From the NCBI RefSeq assembly GCF_030758415.1, contig NZ_CP132334.1, positions 2,368,001 through 2,432,000 of the forward strand: a stretch of DNA of 64,000 nt. The letters are read 5' to 3'. The notes beneath the pieces are model-generated. The model was not told the DNA's origin and searched no databases. It saw only the letters and a program-made list of their open reading frames with translations. Made by a program: the position numbers and the translations under genes. Source of the stretch: Parvularcula sp. IMCC14364 (GTDB lineage Bacteria; Pseudomonadota; Alphaproteobacteria; Caulobacterales; Parvularculaceae). This document shows, one piece after another, positions 53,120 to 62,462 of the stretch (positions are counted from its first letter, which is position 1; every line of letters begins with the position of its first letter).

Positions 53120-53150
53120 ATCCGGCGCCCGGTCAAGGGGCGCGCCGGAT
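53120..53150 (-). terminator. strong hairpin just after ftsZ, no T run
   Basis: ATCCGGCGC (53120-53128) and GCGCCGGAT (53142-53150) form a perfect 9-bp stem with a 13-base loop, starting 18 bases after the ftsZ stop. The absence of a T run argues for an mRNA-end hairpin, attenuator or Rho-dependent site rather than a classical terminator. Confidence 0.45.
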
Positions 53151-53168
53151 CCTGAATTGGGGGACTCT

Positions 53169-54758
53169 CTAGCGGCCGTTCTTGCGTCGCAGGAAGGCCG
53201 GAATTTCGAGATCCGGATCACGCTCTTCGCGGAACAGGTCATCTGCTTCCGACTTGCGGCGCGGTTGCTGTTTGCGCGCTGGGGGCGTGGCGGGCTGGTC
53301 CACGCCGAAAGTCTCTTTCAACAGATTGACGGCCGAGTTGAGTGGCGAGCGGTTTGACTTCTGCTCCTCACGGAACGGATTGCGCAATCCTTTGTTGCCC
53401 GCTTCTGTCGCCGGGCGCAGGGTACCGGTGTCTGCTTCATCGGCATCTTCTGTCAGCAATTTGCGGATACGCTCATGCACATCGCCGACCGGGTTTGTCG
53501 CCTCTTCTGTGGCGGCAAGGCTGGCGGCGGCAGGCACGTGCCCGGTTTCAGTGGCCCTTGCCTGACCCACATTTGATGCAGGTGCCGCTGGTTCTTCCGT
53601 GAACAGTTCATGTGTGGCCGGAATGGTCACATCGCCGTCATCAGAAACCGAGAGATCAGACATGGGCAAGTCCGGCACGTCCACTGTTGTGGCCGGGGCA
53701 ATCGCGCCCAGCCATGGGCGGGCTTCTTGCTGGACAGGCGGTGCAACAGGCGCTGTGCCCTGCGCAGTCTGGTTCGACACGACCAGCCTCTGCTCTGCGT
53801 CAATGCCGGTGGCAACCACGGACACGCGCATCTTGCCTTCCAGTTCACTGGAGAAGGTAGAACCGACAATAATGTTCGCATCGGGATCAACTTCCGAGCG
53901 AATACGGTTGGCGGCCTCATCGACCTCAAACAGTTTCATGTCCATGCCGCCGGTGATGTTGATGAGAACACCGCGCGCGCCTTTCATGGAAACTTCATCC
54001 AGCAGCGGATTGGAGATCGCCGCTTCTGCCGCCTCCGAGGCACGCTTGTCGCCTTCTGCCTCGCCAGTGCCCATCATCGCCTTGCCCATTTCGGACATGA
54101 CAGAGCGCACATCGGCAAAGTCAAGATTGATCAGGCCAGGAACGATCATCAGGTCGGTAATGCCGCGCACACCGGAATGCAGCACTTCATCGGCCATGGC
54201 AAAAGCATCGGCGAAGGTTGTGTTGTCATCGGCAATGCGGAACAGGTTCTGGTTCGGGATAATCAGCAGCGTATCGACATATTTCTGCAACTCCAGAATG
54301 CCTGCATCAGCAATGCGCATCCGCCGCGCGCCTTCAAAATGGAATGGCTTGGTGACGACACCCACGGTGAGAATATTCCGCTCACGCGCTGCCTTGGCGA
54401 TGACGGGCGCCGCACCGGTGCCCGTGCCACCGCCCATGCCGGCGGTAATGAACAGCATGTTGGAGCCGGAAATGAGGTCCATGACTTCCGCCAGGCTCTC
54501 CTCTGCGGCGGCCTGGCCGACTTCCGGCTGGGACCCTGCGCCGAGGCCTTGCGTCAAGGCGGTGCCAAGCTGGATCTTGTGATCCGCCAGCGCCAGACCA
54601 ACCGCCTGCGCGTCCGTGTTGGCCACGACGAATTCCACGCCTTCCAGCTGGCTCTCAATCATGTTGTTGACCGCATTGCCACCAGCGCCACCGACGCCAA
54701 TCACAGAAATGCGGGGTTTCAGTTCAGTCACGGTTGGCACACTCAGGTTCAGGGGCAT
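53169..54758 (-). CDS. ftsZ: cell division protein FtsZ
   Basis: 529 residues. GTP-binding motif GGGTGTG (109-115), T7 loop region [23 protein letters not shown] near the start. A long variable linker (~325-510) rich in Ala/Pro/Glu is typical for alphaproteobacteria, ending in the conserved peptide [14 protein letters not shown] that binds FtsA/ZipA-type partners. GGAG lies about 8 bases ahead of the ATG. ftsA and ftsQ, normally directly upstream, are absent; the divergent neighbour is an IS-split fimbrial gene. Confidence 0.97.
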   Translation of the reverse strand: MPLNLSVPTVTELKPRISVIGVGGAGGNAVNNMIESQLEGVEFVVANTDAQAVGLALADHKIQLGTALTQGLGAGSQPEVGQAAAEESLAEVMDLISGSNMLFITAGMGGGTGTGAAPVIAKAARERNILTVGVVTKPFHFEGARRMRIADAGILELQKYVDTLLIIPNQNLFRIADDNTTFADAFAMADEVLHSGVRGITDLMIVPGLINLDFADVRSVMSEMGKAMMGTGEAEGDKRASEAAEAAISNPLLDEVSMKGARGVLINITGGMDMKLFEVDEAANRIRSEVDPDANIIVGSTFSSELEGKMRVSVVATGIDAEQRLVVSNQTAQGTAPVAPPVQQEARPWLGAIAPATTVDVPDLPMSDLSVSDDGDVTIPATHELFTEEPAAPASNVGQARATETGHVPAAASLAATEEATNPVGDVHERIRKLLTEDADEADTGTLRPATEAGNKGLRNPFREEQKSNRSPLNSAVNLLKETFGVDQPATPPARKQQPRRKSEADDLFREERDPDLEIPAFLRRKNGR

Positions 54759-55000
54759 GGGGTCACTCCGGGAAAACAGGACAGCAGGGCGGCGAAAGGA
54801 TTATGGTTAAAGAATCAGTCATGTCCGTTACCAAATGGTTAACGAGACGTTACCGGATGGCGTATTTCTTACATACGGAAAATTTGTCCGGGGCATTGCT
54901 GTTGACGCAAAATCATTAACCTTTGTTAATATTGGTAAAGTTTCTGGTCTATTTGACTCACACAATTATCGTGTCGTTTTTCGGTATCGTAGGAAGTTCA
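54759..55000. promoter_or_regulatory. divergent control region between ftsZ and the fimbrial operon
   Basis: 242 bases, A/T-rich. GANTC sites (CcrM methylation motif) lie at 54812-54816 and 54955-54959. TTAA-N6-TTAA (54916-54929, one base short of the CtrA spacing) and several GTTAAC/TTAACC elements are present. A cell-cycle-controlled ftsZ promoter is plausible. AGGAAG before 55001 is the pilin ribosome site. Confidence 0.5.
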
Positions 55001-55028
55001 ATGAAAAAACTTGTCCTGATCTCACTAG

Positions 55029-55860
55029 GGTCTGTACCCAATTTAACTGATTGATTTGTTTGTGCAAAGCGTGATTCAGGGATTTCCGAAAGGGAGTCTT
55101 AAATGGCGCGGTTTGATTTGTCGGATGAAGAATGGGCGGTGATTGAACCGTTGTTGCCAAAGGTTAGCCGCGGCCCGAAGCGCAAAGATGATCGTACGAT
55201 CCTGAACGGCATCTTTTACATTTTGCGCACAGGCGCGCCATGGCGGGACTTGCCGGAACGATATGGACCGTACACGACTGCTTACAATCGGTATAACAGG
55301 TGGGGCGAGCGCGGCGTCTGGAAGGGCATATTCGATGCGCTCGCTGAAGAATGTGAGGACAGTCTGATCTTCATAGACGCCTCGATTGTCAAAGCTCACC
55401 GCGCAGCGAGTGGCTCAAAAAGGGGGAACTGGCGGAAGATATTGGACGCTCACGGGGCGGTCGCACAAGCAAAGTTCACGTGGCCGTAGATGAAAATGGC
55501 AGGCCATTGCGCATTGAGGTCACTGGCGGCCATGTTCATGACAGCCAGGTGATGAATGTCTTCCTCGACTGGGAGATGCCGCCTCTGGCGATGGTCCTGG
55601 ACAAAGCCTATGGCAGTGCGAAGATCAGGCGCGATATCGCCGATGAAGGTGCGTTGGCGGTTATTCCCGCCAAGTCCAATGCGCGCAATCCGGTCCCGCA
55701 TGACACCAGCCTTTACGCCATGCGTAATATTGTCGAGCGGTTCTTCTGCAAAATGAAAGACATGAGACGGCTGGCTACACGGTTCGAGAAATCTCGAAGG
55801 AACTTCATCAACATGATATATCTCTTCGCAGCAAAATGCTGGATCAATTGAGTCCACACC
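55029..55860 (+). mobile_element. IS5-family insertion sequence, first copy (832 bp)
   Basis: Terminal inverted repeats GGTCTGTACCCAATT (left) and GGTGTGGACTCAATT (right, read inward) match at 12 of 15 positions. Flanked by CTAG at 55025-55028 and 55861-55864, the target duplication of the IS427 group. Contains one transposase gene in two overlapping frames. It abuts the second element, sharing the middle CTAG. Confidence 0.9.
55103..55851 (+). CDS. IS5-family transposase, two frames joined by -1 frameshift
   Basis: First frame 55103-55489 starts MARFDLSDEEWAVIEPLLP and carries the first catalytic Asp in FIDASIVKAHR. A slippery run of five A and five G at 55417-55426 allows a -1 shift into the second frame, which continues KGELAEDIGRSRGGRTSKVH, with the second Asp in LDKAYGS and the Glu in NIVERFFCKMKD, ending 55851. 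All DDE residues are present, so the enzyme looks functional. GGGAG lies before the ATG. Confidence 0.88.
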
Positions 55861-55864
55861 CTAG

Positions 55865-56704
55865 GCTCAGGACTCATTGATTGATCCAGAAGATTATCGT
55901 AGCTGCGATGCAGATGCTTGAGAAGTATGTGTGAGCACAGCGGTCATAGCGGGTGGCGACGCGCCGCCAGTCTTTCAGTCTTCCGAACATGATCTCGACT
56001 TTGTGGCGTTGTTTATAGAGAGTTTCGCAAAACTCCGCTGGATGACGCCGTCCTTTTCGCGGTGGGATGCAGGGCTGAATGTTTTTAGCGGTGAGAGCAC
56101 TGCGAAACTCATCGCTATCGTAACCCTTGTCGCCGATCAGGGTTTTCGCGCCCTCCGGCAGTGCCGGATAGATCAGCTTTGCGCCGATATGATCGCTTGT
56201 CTGTCCAGCCGTCAGGCACATGATCAGCGGGCGTCCCATGTTATCGACAACGGCGTGAAGTTTTGAGTTCAAGCCGCCTTTTGTGCGTCCAATGTGCCTG
56301 GGAAAAGCCCCTTTTTTAAAAGGCTGGACGCGGTGCGATGGGCTTTCAAATGCGTGGCGTCAATCATCAGCGTTTCGGAAACGTCCCCTTGCGCAGACAG
56401 GTTCGAAAAGATGCGATCAAAAACGCCCAAGCGGCTCCAGCGGATAAAGCGATTGTATAAAGTCTTGTGCGGACCATATTCCTTCGGCGCATCACGCCAG
56501 CGCAAACCGTTGCGGATCACGAAGATGATCCCGGACAATACACGCCTGTCGTCAACGCGCGGAACACCATGGGATAAAGGAAAATACGGCTCAATCCGTG
56601 ACAACTGCTCTTTCGATAACCAAATCAAATCGCTCATTGCAAAGCCTCCTTTGCAATCTTGAATCACCGTTCGTATCAGATCACAAGATTAATAGGTCCT
56701 GAGC
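55865..56704 (-). mobile_element. IS5-family insertion sequence, second element (840 bp)
   Basis: Ends GCTCAGGACTCATTGATT (left) and GCTCAGGACCTATTAATC (right, read inward) form inverted repeats; CTAG flanks at 55861-55864 and 56705-56708. The transposase differs in sequence from that of the first element and lies on the opposite strand, so this is a separate insertion, not a duplication. Confidence 0.9.
55874..56637 (-). CDS. IS5-family transposase, two frames joined by -1 frameshift
   Basis: First frame from ATG 56637 (MSDLIWLSKEQLSRIEPYFP, AAGGAGG ahead) ends at 56269; the second frame ends at 55874. The heptamer A-AAA-AAG at 56311-56317 (minus strand) is a canonical -1 slippery site; shifting there joins LMIDATHLKAHR to HIGRTKGGLNSKLHAVVD. 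DDE residues: Asp in LMIDATH, Asp in LIGDKGYDSDEF, Glu in HKVEIMFGRLKD. Appears complete. Confidence 0.88.
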
Positions 56705-57416
56705 CTAGCTAGCTGGTTGACAGCGCTGTCAGCCAGCTATGCAGACAATACAATTAGTTTGAATCTGACAGGCACTGTCGATGTGAAATGTGGTGTCTTC
56801 AGTCTTATCAATAATTCTGACAGCAGCGCTGGGAATTTCAGCTTCGGCACTCTCTCAGATGTTGTAACCGGAAATACGAGAAGTGCCGTTTTGTCTGGGA
56901 ATGCAACAACAGACGTAGGCGGAGGGATCATTCTTGATGTCAACGATGGCACCAGCCTCGCATTAACATATGCCTGCAATGAACCGTCAGGCTTCTCACG
57001 CGTCATTAGCTCCGCCAATAATGGGAAACTGCAAAGGCTGGGTGGGCCGTTGACGGAAGAAAATCAAATTCGATACACAGTTACACACACCGGAACAGAA
57101 GGCATTGAATTTTCATCGAGGGAACTGACGGCCCCTATTGAAACAGAGCTAACTGGAAATTTTTTGGTTGGCGTACCGGGCAACATCTCTTTCGCAGCTG
57201 ATGGCGTACTCATTGAGCAAGGTGAAGTTCTGGGATCAATAAGCCAGACCAGCGTATTTGCAGGTGTTTATACAGACACCGTAACAATATCCATTACATC
57301 AAATTCTTCACCGTAATAACATCCATGATGAAAATGGCGGCACTACATACACCATAATAGACTTATGTAAAAAAACCCTTACTTCAGGAATAATTATAAA
57401 TGCATCAATTCAAAAA

Positions 57417-58121
57417 GTGGATTATATTTCCTCAATACTTTCTGTTATTTTCTTTATTTTCAACTTAAGTGCTATTGCATATGAAGTCACTCCAATGCGG
57501 GTGACATTAAGCTCATCATCTGGTGAAAGCGCTGGGGTCATCCGTGTTCGCAATACAAGACCCACCGACCTGCCCGTAGAAATTCTGGTTGAAAAGAGAC
57601 TGATTGCCGAGGATGGTACACAGACATTTGTGCCCGCCGACGATGATTTTATCGTTTTTCCACCCCAGGCATTGATCGCACCGCAAAGTACACAATCAAT
57701 CCGGGTTCAGTATATCGGCGAGCCAAGCATGGCGGAAACCATTGCCTATGTGATGAAAGTTGCCGAGGTCCCAGTTGTTCAGGAAGATGCAACCGGGATA
57801 ACTGTTGCTTACAATTTCGGGGTGGCACTTTATATTCGTGCTGATAACCCGAACGCTACTCTCACCTTATCCAGCATTGAAAAGACTGATGATAACAAAC
57901 TGGATTTCGCCATCAGGAATAGCGGCAACGATTATGGCACCACTGTTGGCAAGACTGTAGTGGTCGAAACAGCCCACGGGCGCAAGCAGATTGATCTGAC
58001 GGGCAAGGGTGTCGGCAATCCGTTGATTCCACCAAACTCAGTCAGAACTTTCAGCCTGGATATTGGGGAATTAGACCAGGACATCAATCTTGAGGGGGAG
58101 TTGACGGCGAGCATCAGGTAA
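57417..58121 (+). CDS. periplasmic fimbrial chaperone (PapD-like)
   Basis: 234 residues. Two immunoglobulin-like domains: YEVTPMRVTLSSSSGESAGVIRVRNT begins the first; AYVMKVAEVPV and FGVALYIRA are chaperone-type strands. It should cap pilin subunits and hand them to the usher. The start is doubtful: GTG at 57417 gives the weak signal VDYISSILSVIFFIFNLSAIA with no ribosome site, whereas an ATG at 57400 preceded by AGGAA starts a better signal (MHQFKKWIIFPQYFLLFSLF) in another frame. A one-base deletion in the T-rich stretch 57420-57465 may have broken the gene. Confidence 0.75.
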   Translation: MDYISSILSVIFFIFNLSAIAYEVTPMRVTLSSSSGESAGVIRVRNTRPTDLPVEILVEKRLIAEDGTQTFVPADDDFIVFPPQALIAPQSTQSIRVQYIGEPSMAETIAYVMKVAEVPVVQEDATGITVAYNFGVALYIRADNPNATLTLSSIEKTDDNKLDFAIRNSGNDYGTTVGKTVVVETAHGRKQIDLTGKGVGNPLIPPNSVRTFSLDIGELDQDINLEGELTASIR

Positions 58122-58151
58122 TATTTCGCCGCTAGTTTTTAGTTCAGTATC

Positions 58152-61043
58152 ATGAGTAACCTTTTTCGAAGAGGCTTACCGCTGCTATTTTTGCTGGCGG
58201 CCACAGCCCTGTTGATATTTTTTCTGACACGCCCTGGACCGGATGCTCCAGTAGAAGAACCTGATGAAACAGAACAGGAAGAAGTCACAGACGCTGATAT
58301 CGCCGGTGGTGCAGACGGCACGCGCGCAGATGAAACCGATACAAACCTTTCTGACGCAAGTGCAGGTCTTGATAACGAAGCGGACACTGACAGCATCGCA
58401 GAAGATGCTGCCCCTGCCGAGACTGATGAAACACAGACTGTTACGACAGATGAGGATGGGGCCAACACGGAAATTGACACAGCAGGTGATGTGAGCACTG
58501 AAACGGAGGTACCGGATAGAACCGTGCCAGACAGAGCCGTGCCTGAGAGAACATTACCCGAAAGCATACGCCCCCTGGTGCCGGCCATTCCGCCTGTTTC
58601 TCGCGAAGAACGCGAAGCGGCCGAAAGAGCTGCACAGGAAGCCGCCCGCGCAGAAGCCGAGAGACAGGCACAGGCTGACCTGGCCGCTGCTGCGGCGGAA
58701 GAGCCCACCGTGACCATGACATTGCCGGTTCTGATTGAGGGCCGCAGGGCACCGGGCGTGATGGCGCAGGCCACCGTGAAAGAACTGAAAGCCGTGTCGC
58801 CGAGCGGCTTGTCCAACAGTCTTGGTGACGCCATTAATGACGAAATGCGCCAAAGCCTTGAGGCGATGGGCGACGAGATGGTCTCCATCGAGCGGATTGA
58901 GCAGATGACCGGGCTCGATCTCTATCTCGACCCGGCCACCCTGTCCGTGGCGGCGCAGTTGCCCGATGGCTTGCAGAAGAACCAGCAATTTGCCGGGGCT
59001 GATCGCTTCCGTGATCCTAATGTGCCCCTGGTGCCTGCTGCCAATTTTGCCTTCGGGCTTTCTACCGTTTTTTCCGCCAATGATACGCTGGATGACCAGT
59101 TTGACCCGCTATACGGGCTGGAATTGAACGGCTTTACCAATTTCGGCGGTATTGACGGCATCAATGTCGATTTCAGTGGCAGCTATATCTATGATCCAAA
59201 CACTGAGGAAAGTGACTTTCGGCGCGGGCGGATCATTGCCTTCAAGGATGATATTGAACGCGCCATCCGCTATTCCTTTGGCGATCTGCTTTCTGCGCCG
59301 CTGCAGCTGGCCGGAGATTTTGACTTTCTCGGTTTTTCCGTAGAGCGCAATTTCTCGCAGCTGCAACCACGGCGCAATGTCCGCTCTCTTGGCCGCTCCT
59401 CGCTGACGATTGAGCGCCCGTCCATTATCGAGGTTTATTCAAACGGCATCCTGGTCAACACATTCAGCGCAGACCCTGGTGTTGTGACCCTGAACGATAT
59501 TCCCCTTACCGAGATTACCAATAATGTGGTTGTCGTTGTGGAAGATTCATTTGGTCGCCGCGAAGTGGACAATTTCTCCGTTGCCACGGACATCAACCTG
59601 CTGGAGCCAGGCCTGAACCAGTTTTCGATTTCTGGCGGTGTACGGCGTGATGACGCAGACCTGTCTGATATTGCCTACACGGAAGACCCTGTTGTTACCG
59701 GTACTTACATGCAGGGGATCACCAACAACCTGACGCTTGGAGCAAATGCCACCTATTCAGAGGAAATTTCCCAACTGGGCGCTTCGCTCGTGACGGCAGC
59801 CCTGAATGGCATTATATTGCTCGATTCCTCCTTCAGTTTCAGCGACGAATTTGGCACGGGCTATGCCGGCAGCATTGATTATCGCGCCGGACCATTTAAC
59901 CGGTTTCTGGAAAATGATTTCCTGTCGGTACAGTTCGACTATTTCTCCGAGGATTACACGACACTTTCCAGTTTCGATTTTGTGTCAGATACAGAGTTCA
60001 ACACCAACGCCTCGTATAATTTTGATGCATTTCTGGACACGAATATCTCTCTGGGTACATCCTATTCGCAAAGCCGCACCGCCGATGACCCTGATGTATC
60101 CCTTTCACTTGGTGTGAACCGTCGTTTCGGGCGACTGAATTTCAACACTATTTTCAGGTACACAGACCTCTCAACCGGGCGGGAAGATTTTGGCGCTTTT
60201 TTCAATATCTCCCGAACATTCGGTAACAGGCTGTTCGCCAACGCCAATTATGACACGCTCTCGGAAACGAGCCGCGCCGAGTTCAGCCGTCGCCCGAGCC
60301 TGCAGGTGCCTGATTATGACTATCGCCTGAGCGTGCAGGATACGCCGAATGATACAAACATCTTCGGTAATTTCGGGTACCAGACCAACCGGTTCGAGAC
60401 TGACATCAGCCTGACCCAGAACCTGCCAGATGCCAGCGGACAGCCGGAACGAACGAATGCCCGATTCCGTGCTCAGTCCGGCATTGCCTATGCGGATGGC
60501 AAATTCGGCTTTGGCCGGGACCCCTCGCGTGGCTTCTATCTTGTCGACAAGCATGGCTCCCTCTCCAATGCACAGGTGGTGCTCAATGACGGCAATGCCG
60601 GCCCGCCCCTTGGACAGGCGGACATATTCGGCCCTGCCGTTATCCAGCCAGGGGGCGCCTACCGCATTGATAACCTGACGGTTGGCGTGAAGAATGCACC
60701 GCCCGGCTACAATATCGGTGACGGTCGATACTACATCCAGCCAGGTGCCCGGACCGGCACCCGCATCACCGTTGGCTCAGCAGCATTCCGCACAGTTGTT
60801 GCCAGACGGAGTTATCTGGATGAACCCCTTGCCCTTGCCTATGGCAGCCTGCGCCGTGAAGGTTCTGACGAACGCACCCCATTTTTCACCAACAGGACCG
60901 GCCGCGCTGCCTTCAATGAACTGCAGCCCGGCACTTATGTTGGTACGGTTGCTGGCAAAAACCTGCAATTTACGTTTACAGTGGGCCGGGAAGATCCTGC
61001 CTATGTTGATCTTGGAGAAATAACCGTGAGGCCCGGCGCATGA
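58152..61043 (+). CDS. outer-membrane fimbrial usher with acidic N-terminal extension
   Basis: 963 residues. Residues 9-26 are a hydrophobic segment that could be a signal or an anchor. About 30-125 is highly acidic (Asp/Glu/Thr) and disordered, followed by VPDRTVPDRAVPERTLPE and an Ala/Glu-rich helix (~150-190). The usher proper starts near 205 (LPVLIEGRRAPG) with a long beta-barrel, a plug-type segment around SLTIERPSIIEVYSNGILV, and a C-terminal domain ending YVDLGEITVRPGA. Exports and assembles the pilus. The extension is unlike ordinary ushers, which begin directly after a cleaved signal. Confidence 0.85.
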   Translation: MSNLFRRGLPLLFLLAATALLIFFLTRPGPDAPVEEPDETEQEEVTDADIAGGADGTRADETDTNLSDASAGLDNEADTDSIAEDAAPAETDETQTVTTDEDGANTEIDTAGDVSTETEVPDRTVPDRAVPERTLPESIRPLVPAIPPVSREEREAAERAAQEAARAEAERQAQADLAAAAAEEPTVTMTLPVLIEGRRAPGVMAQATVKELKAVSPSGLSNSLGDAINDEMRQSLEAMGDEMVSIERIEQMTGLDLYLDPATLSVAAQLPDGLQKNQQFAGADRFRDPNVPLVPAANFAFGLSTVFSANDTLDDQFDPLYGLELNGFTNFGGIDGINVDFSGSYIYDPNTEESDFRRGRIIAFKDDIERAIRYSFGDLLSAPLQLAGDFDFLGFSVERNFSQLQPRRNVRSLGRSSLTIERPSIIEVYSNGILVNTFSADPGVVTLNDIPLTEITNNVVVVVEDSFGRREVDNFSVATDINLLEPGLNQFSISGGVRRDDADLSDIAYTEDPVVTGTYMQGITNNLTLGANATYSEEISQLGASLVTAALNGIILLDSSFSFSDEFGTGYAGSIDYRAGPFNRFLENDFLSVQFDYFSEDYTTLSSFDFVSDTEFNTNASYNFDAFLDTNISLGTSYSQSRTADDPDVSLSLGVNRRFGRLNFNTIFRYTDLSTGREDFGAFFNISRTFGNRLFANANYDTLSETSRAEFSRRPSLQVPDYDYRLSVQDTPNDTNIFGNFGYQTNRFETDISLTQNLPDASGQPERTNARFRAQSGIAYADGKFGFGRDPSRGFYLVDKHGSLSNAQVVLNDGNAGPPLGQADIFGPAVIQPGGAYRIDNLTVGVKNAPPGYNIGDGRYYIQPGARTGTRITVGSAAFRTVVARRSYLDEPLALAYGSLRREGSDERTPFFTNRTGRAAFNELQPGTYVGTVAGKNLQFTFTVGREDPAYVDLGEITVRPGA

Positions 61044-61831
61044 AGTATCTCGCATCTCTTGCCATCATGACAGCGGGACTGCTGCTGTCACCATCTGCTC
61101 TGGCCTGCACCAATCTCGTCCTCGATATCACCCAGACAGAGGGCAGCAATTACACGCAATCGGACGATATTCCGCTGGTGATTTCGCTCTCTATCGAGAA
61201 AACCTCATCTAATGAAGATGATACCTGTCTGACACAGCCCATTTTCCTCGATGCCATCAATAACGGGCCGCTGGATCTGACGGATGGCGGCAATGCGATC
61301 ACGACCGATATTATTCAGTCCACTGACCTGATGCCTGTGGGCACCCAGCGGGCACGACTGAGTGATTTTGCGCTGGCCAGGCTGTTCCTTGGCGAGACCC
61401 TGACGGTTGAGGCGTCATCTGGCACAACCATTGTCAGCACGTTCAATCTGCTGAGCACTGTTGAGCCAGGATTGCGCTTTGAAGGAGAGGCCGGTGACGG
61501 ACAGCTTGAGCTCGACCTTGGCACACTCGAAGCTGGCACATCCGGCGAAAGCAGCTTCATGTTCAGGTCAAATACAGACCTGACCGTCACTGCGATGTCT
61601 GATAATGAGGGTAACCTCGTACATGAAAGAGGCAGTAGTTTTGGGGAAATTCCGTATAACGCCTTTTTATCCGGTATACCCATTGATCCACAGGGCGGCG
61701 ATGAGGTCACCCTCAATGTCAATACAGCCGTGATCAACAGCGAAACGGTGAGAATTGAAATCCCCCCCTTCCCTGAAACATTTGCAGGACAGTATAATGA
61801 TGTCCTGACACTGACTTTCGTGCCCTTTTAG
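61040..61831 (+). CDS. fimbrial tip/adhesin-like subunit
   Basis: 263 residues, overlapping the usher stop by four bases (ATGA). Signal peptide to ALA (~22), then a Cys-bearing N-terminal domain (CTNLVLDITQTEGSN) and a C-terminal pilin-like domain whose end FAGQYNDVLTLTFVPF matches spore-coat-U pilins. The two-domain size and last position suggest the tip subunit of the chaperone-usher fimbria. Confidence 0.75.
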   Translation: MKYLASLAIMTAGLLLSPSALACTNLVLDITQTEGSNYTQSDDIPLVISLSIEKTSSNEDDTCLTQPIFLDAINNGPLDLTDGGNAITTDIIQSTDLMPVGTQRARLSDFALARLFLGETLTVEASSGTTIVSTFNLLSTVEPGLRFEGEAGDGQLELDLGTLEAGTSGESSFMFRSNTDLTVTAMSDNEGNLVHERGSSFGEIPYNAFLSGIPIDPQGGDEVTLNVNTAVINSETVRIEIPPFPETFAGQYNDVLTLTFVPF

Positions 61832-61849
61832 AGCCCTGTCAGCGGCAAA

Positions 61850-62242
61850 TCAGAAATAGATGATTTCTATTGATACCGGCTCTGTTGGCGGTAGCGCTTC
61901 TTCAAGCTGAAAGGAAAAGTCCTGCTGGCCAGGGCGATACAGCCTGACGGCAACCTCATTCATACCTGGCTGAACATCTGTTACGGCATTGGTGCTCTGC
62001 GCCGCGACAACCTGTAACTGATCTGACGGGCTGGACAGCATGAAGCGGAAATATTCCGTATTGCAGGCCGTGCGCACATTGATTGTCGGTCTGTCCTGCA
62101 ATTCAGTTCTGACCTGCTCTGTGACCTTGCAGCTGGGTGCGATTGTCATCGACAGTTCAATGGTCACCTGATCGCCAGCCTGCGCTGCGGCAACCATGCC
62201 CCACAACGCAACACAGACCATGCTCAAACAGATTTTACGCAT
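61850..62242 (-). CDS. small exported pilin-like protein
   Basis: 130 residues. Signal peptide (MRKICLSMVCVALWGMVAAA, cleavage at AQAG), then a beta-rich domain with a likely disulphide (IAPSCKV and RTACNTEYF). The start of the mature part looks like a fimbrial subunit, but it lacks the C-terminal strand pattern of the other subunits and lies on the opposite strand, converging with the tip gene 18 bases away. Function unknown. Confidence 0.6.
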   Translation of the reverse strand: MRKICLSMVCVALWGMVAAAQAGDQVTIELSMTIAPSCKVTEQVRTELQDRPTINVRTACNTEYFRFMLSSPSDQLQVVAAQSTNAVTDVQPGMNEVAVRLYRPGQQDFSFQLEEALPPTEPVSIEIIYF

Positions 62243-62319
62243 ACTGTACCCACCAGAAACTGGGGGCAGAATACGGCGATCAGTTTAAGGAAGAGCAAAT
62301 TTTTAAGAAGATTTTCATT

Positions 62320-62358
62320 AAGGTTATCAGACAGTTAAGGATAATGACTGGTAACCTT
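62320..62358. repeat. 11-bp inverted repeat after the cyclase gene
   Basis: AAGGTTATCAG (62320-62330) and CTGGTAACCTT (62348-62358) pair with one G-U, 17-base loop, in the 220-base spacer between 62242 and 62463. Possible transcript-end hairpin or operator; no T run follows on the minus strand. Confidence 0.4.
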
Positions 62359-62462
62359 CCGGATGACAGAGGCAACCATCCACATCGGGCTTAACGTCTG
62401 CAAGACACCTGATTGCCTGAGGCAGCCCAGAAAACCTGAAACAGTACCCTAACCGGGCAAGC

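Larger units (their letters stand above)
55001..57316 (+). pseudogene. fimbrial pilin gene split by two IS elements in the signal peptide
   Basis: The 5' piece 55001-55028 (ATG, MKKLVLISL) ends in CTAG. The 3' piece resumes at 56709. Joining them with a single CTAG gives an unbroken 636-base frame (211 residues) with a perfect signal peptide MKKLVLISLASWLTALSAS-YA. The mature part (DNTISLNLTGTVDVKCGVF ... SVFAGVYTDTVTISI) looks like a spore-coat-U/chaperone-usher pilin with a conserved Cys pair. The 3' piece could start at TTG 56717 but would lack a signal peptide, so the gene is off unless both elements leave precisely. First gene of a fimbrial operon. Confidence 0.85.

Noticed and set aside
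53610-54842. 410-codon open frame antisense to ftsZ
   Set aside because: Composition is that of a reverse-complement shadow of ftsZ codon usage; no ribosome site, no recognisable domain, and ftsZ is certain.
56717-57316. Treating the pilin 3' piece as an intact gene from TTG 56717
   Set aside because: It would lack most of its signal peptide and any ribosome site; the upstream half across the IS elements explains it fully.
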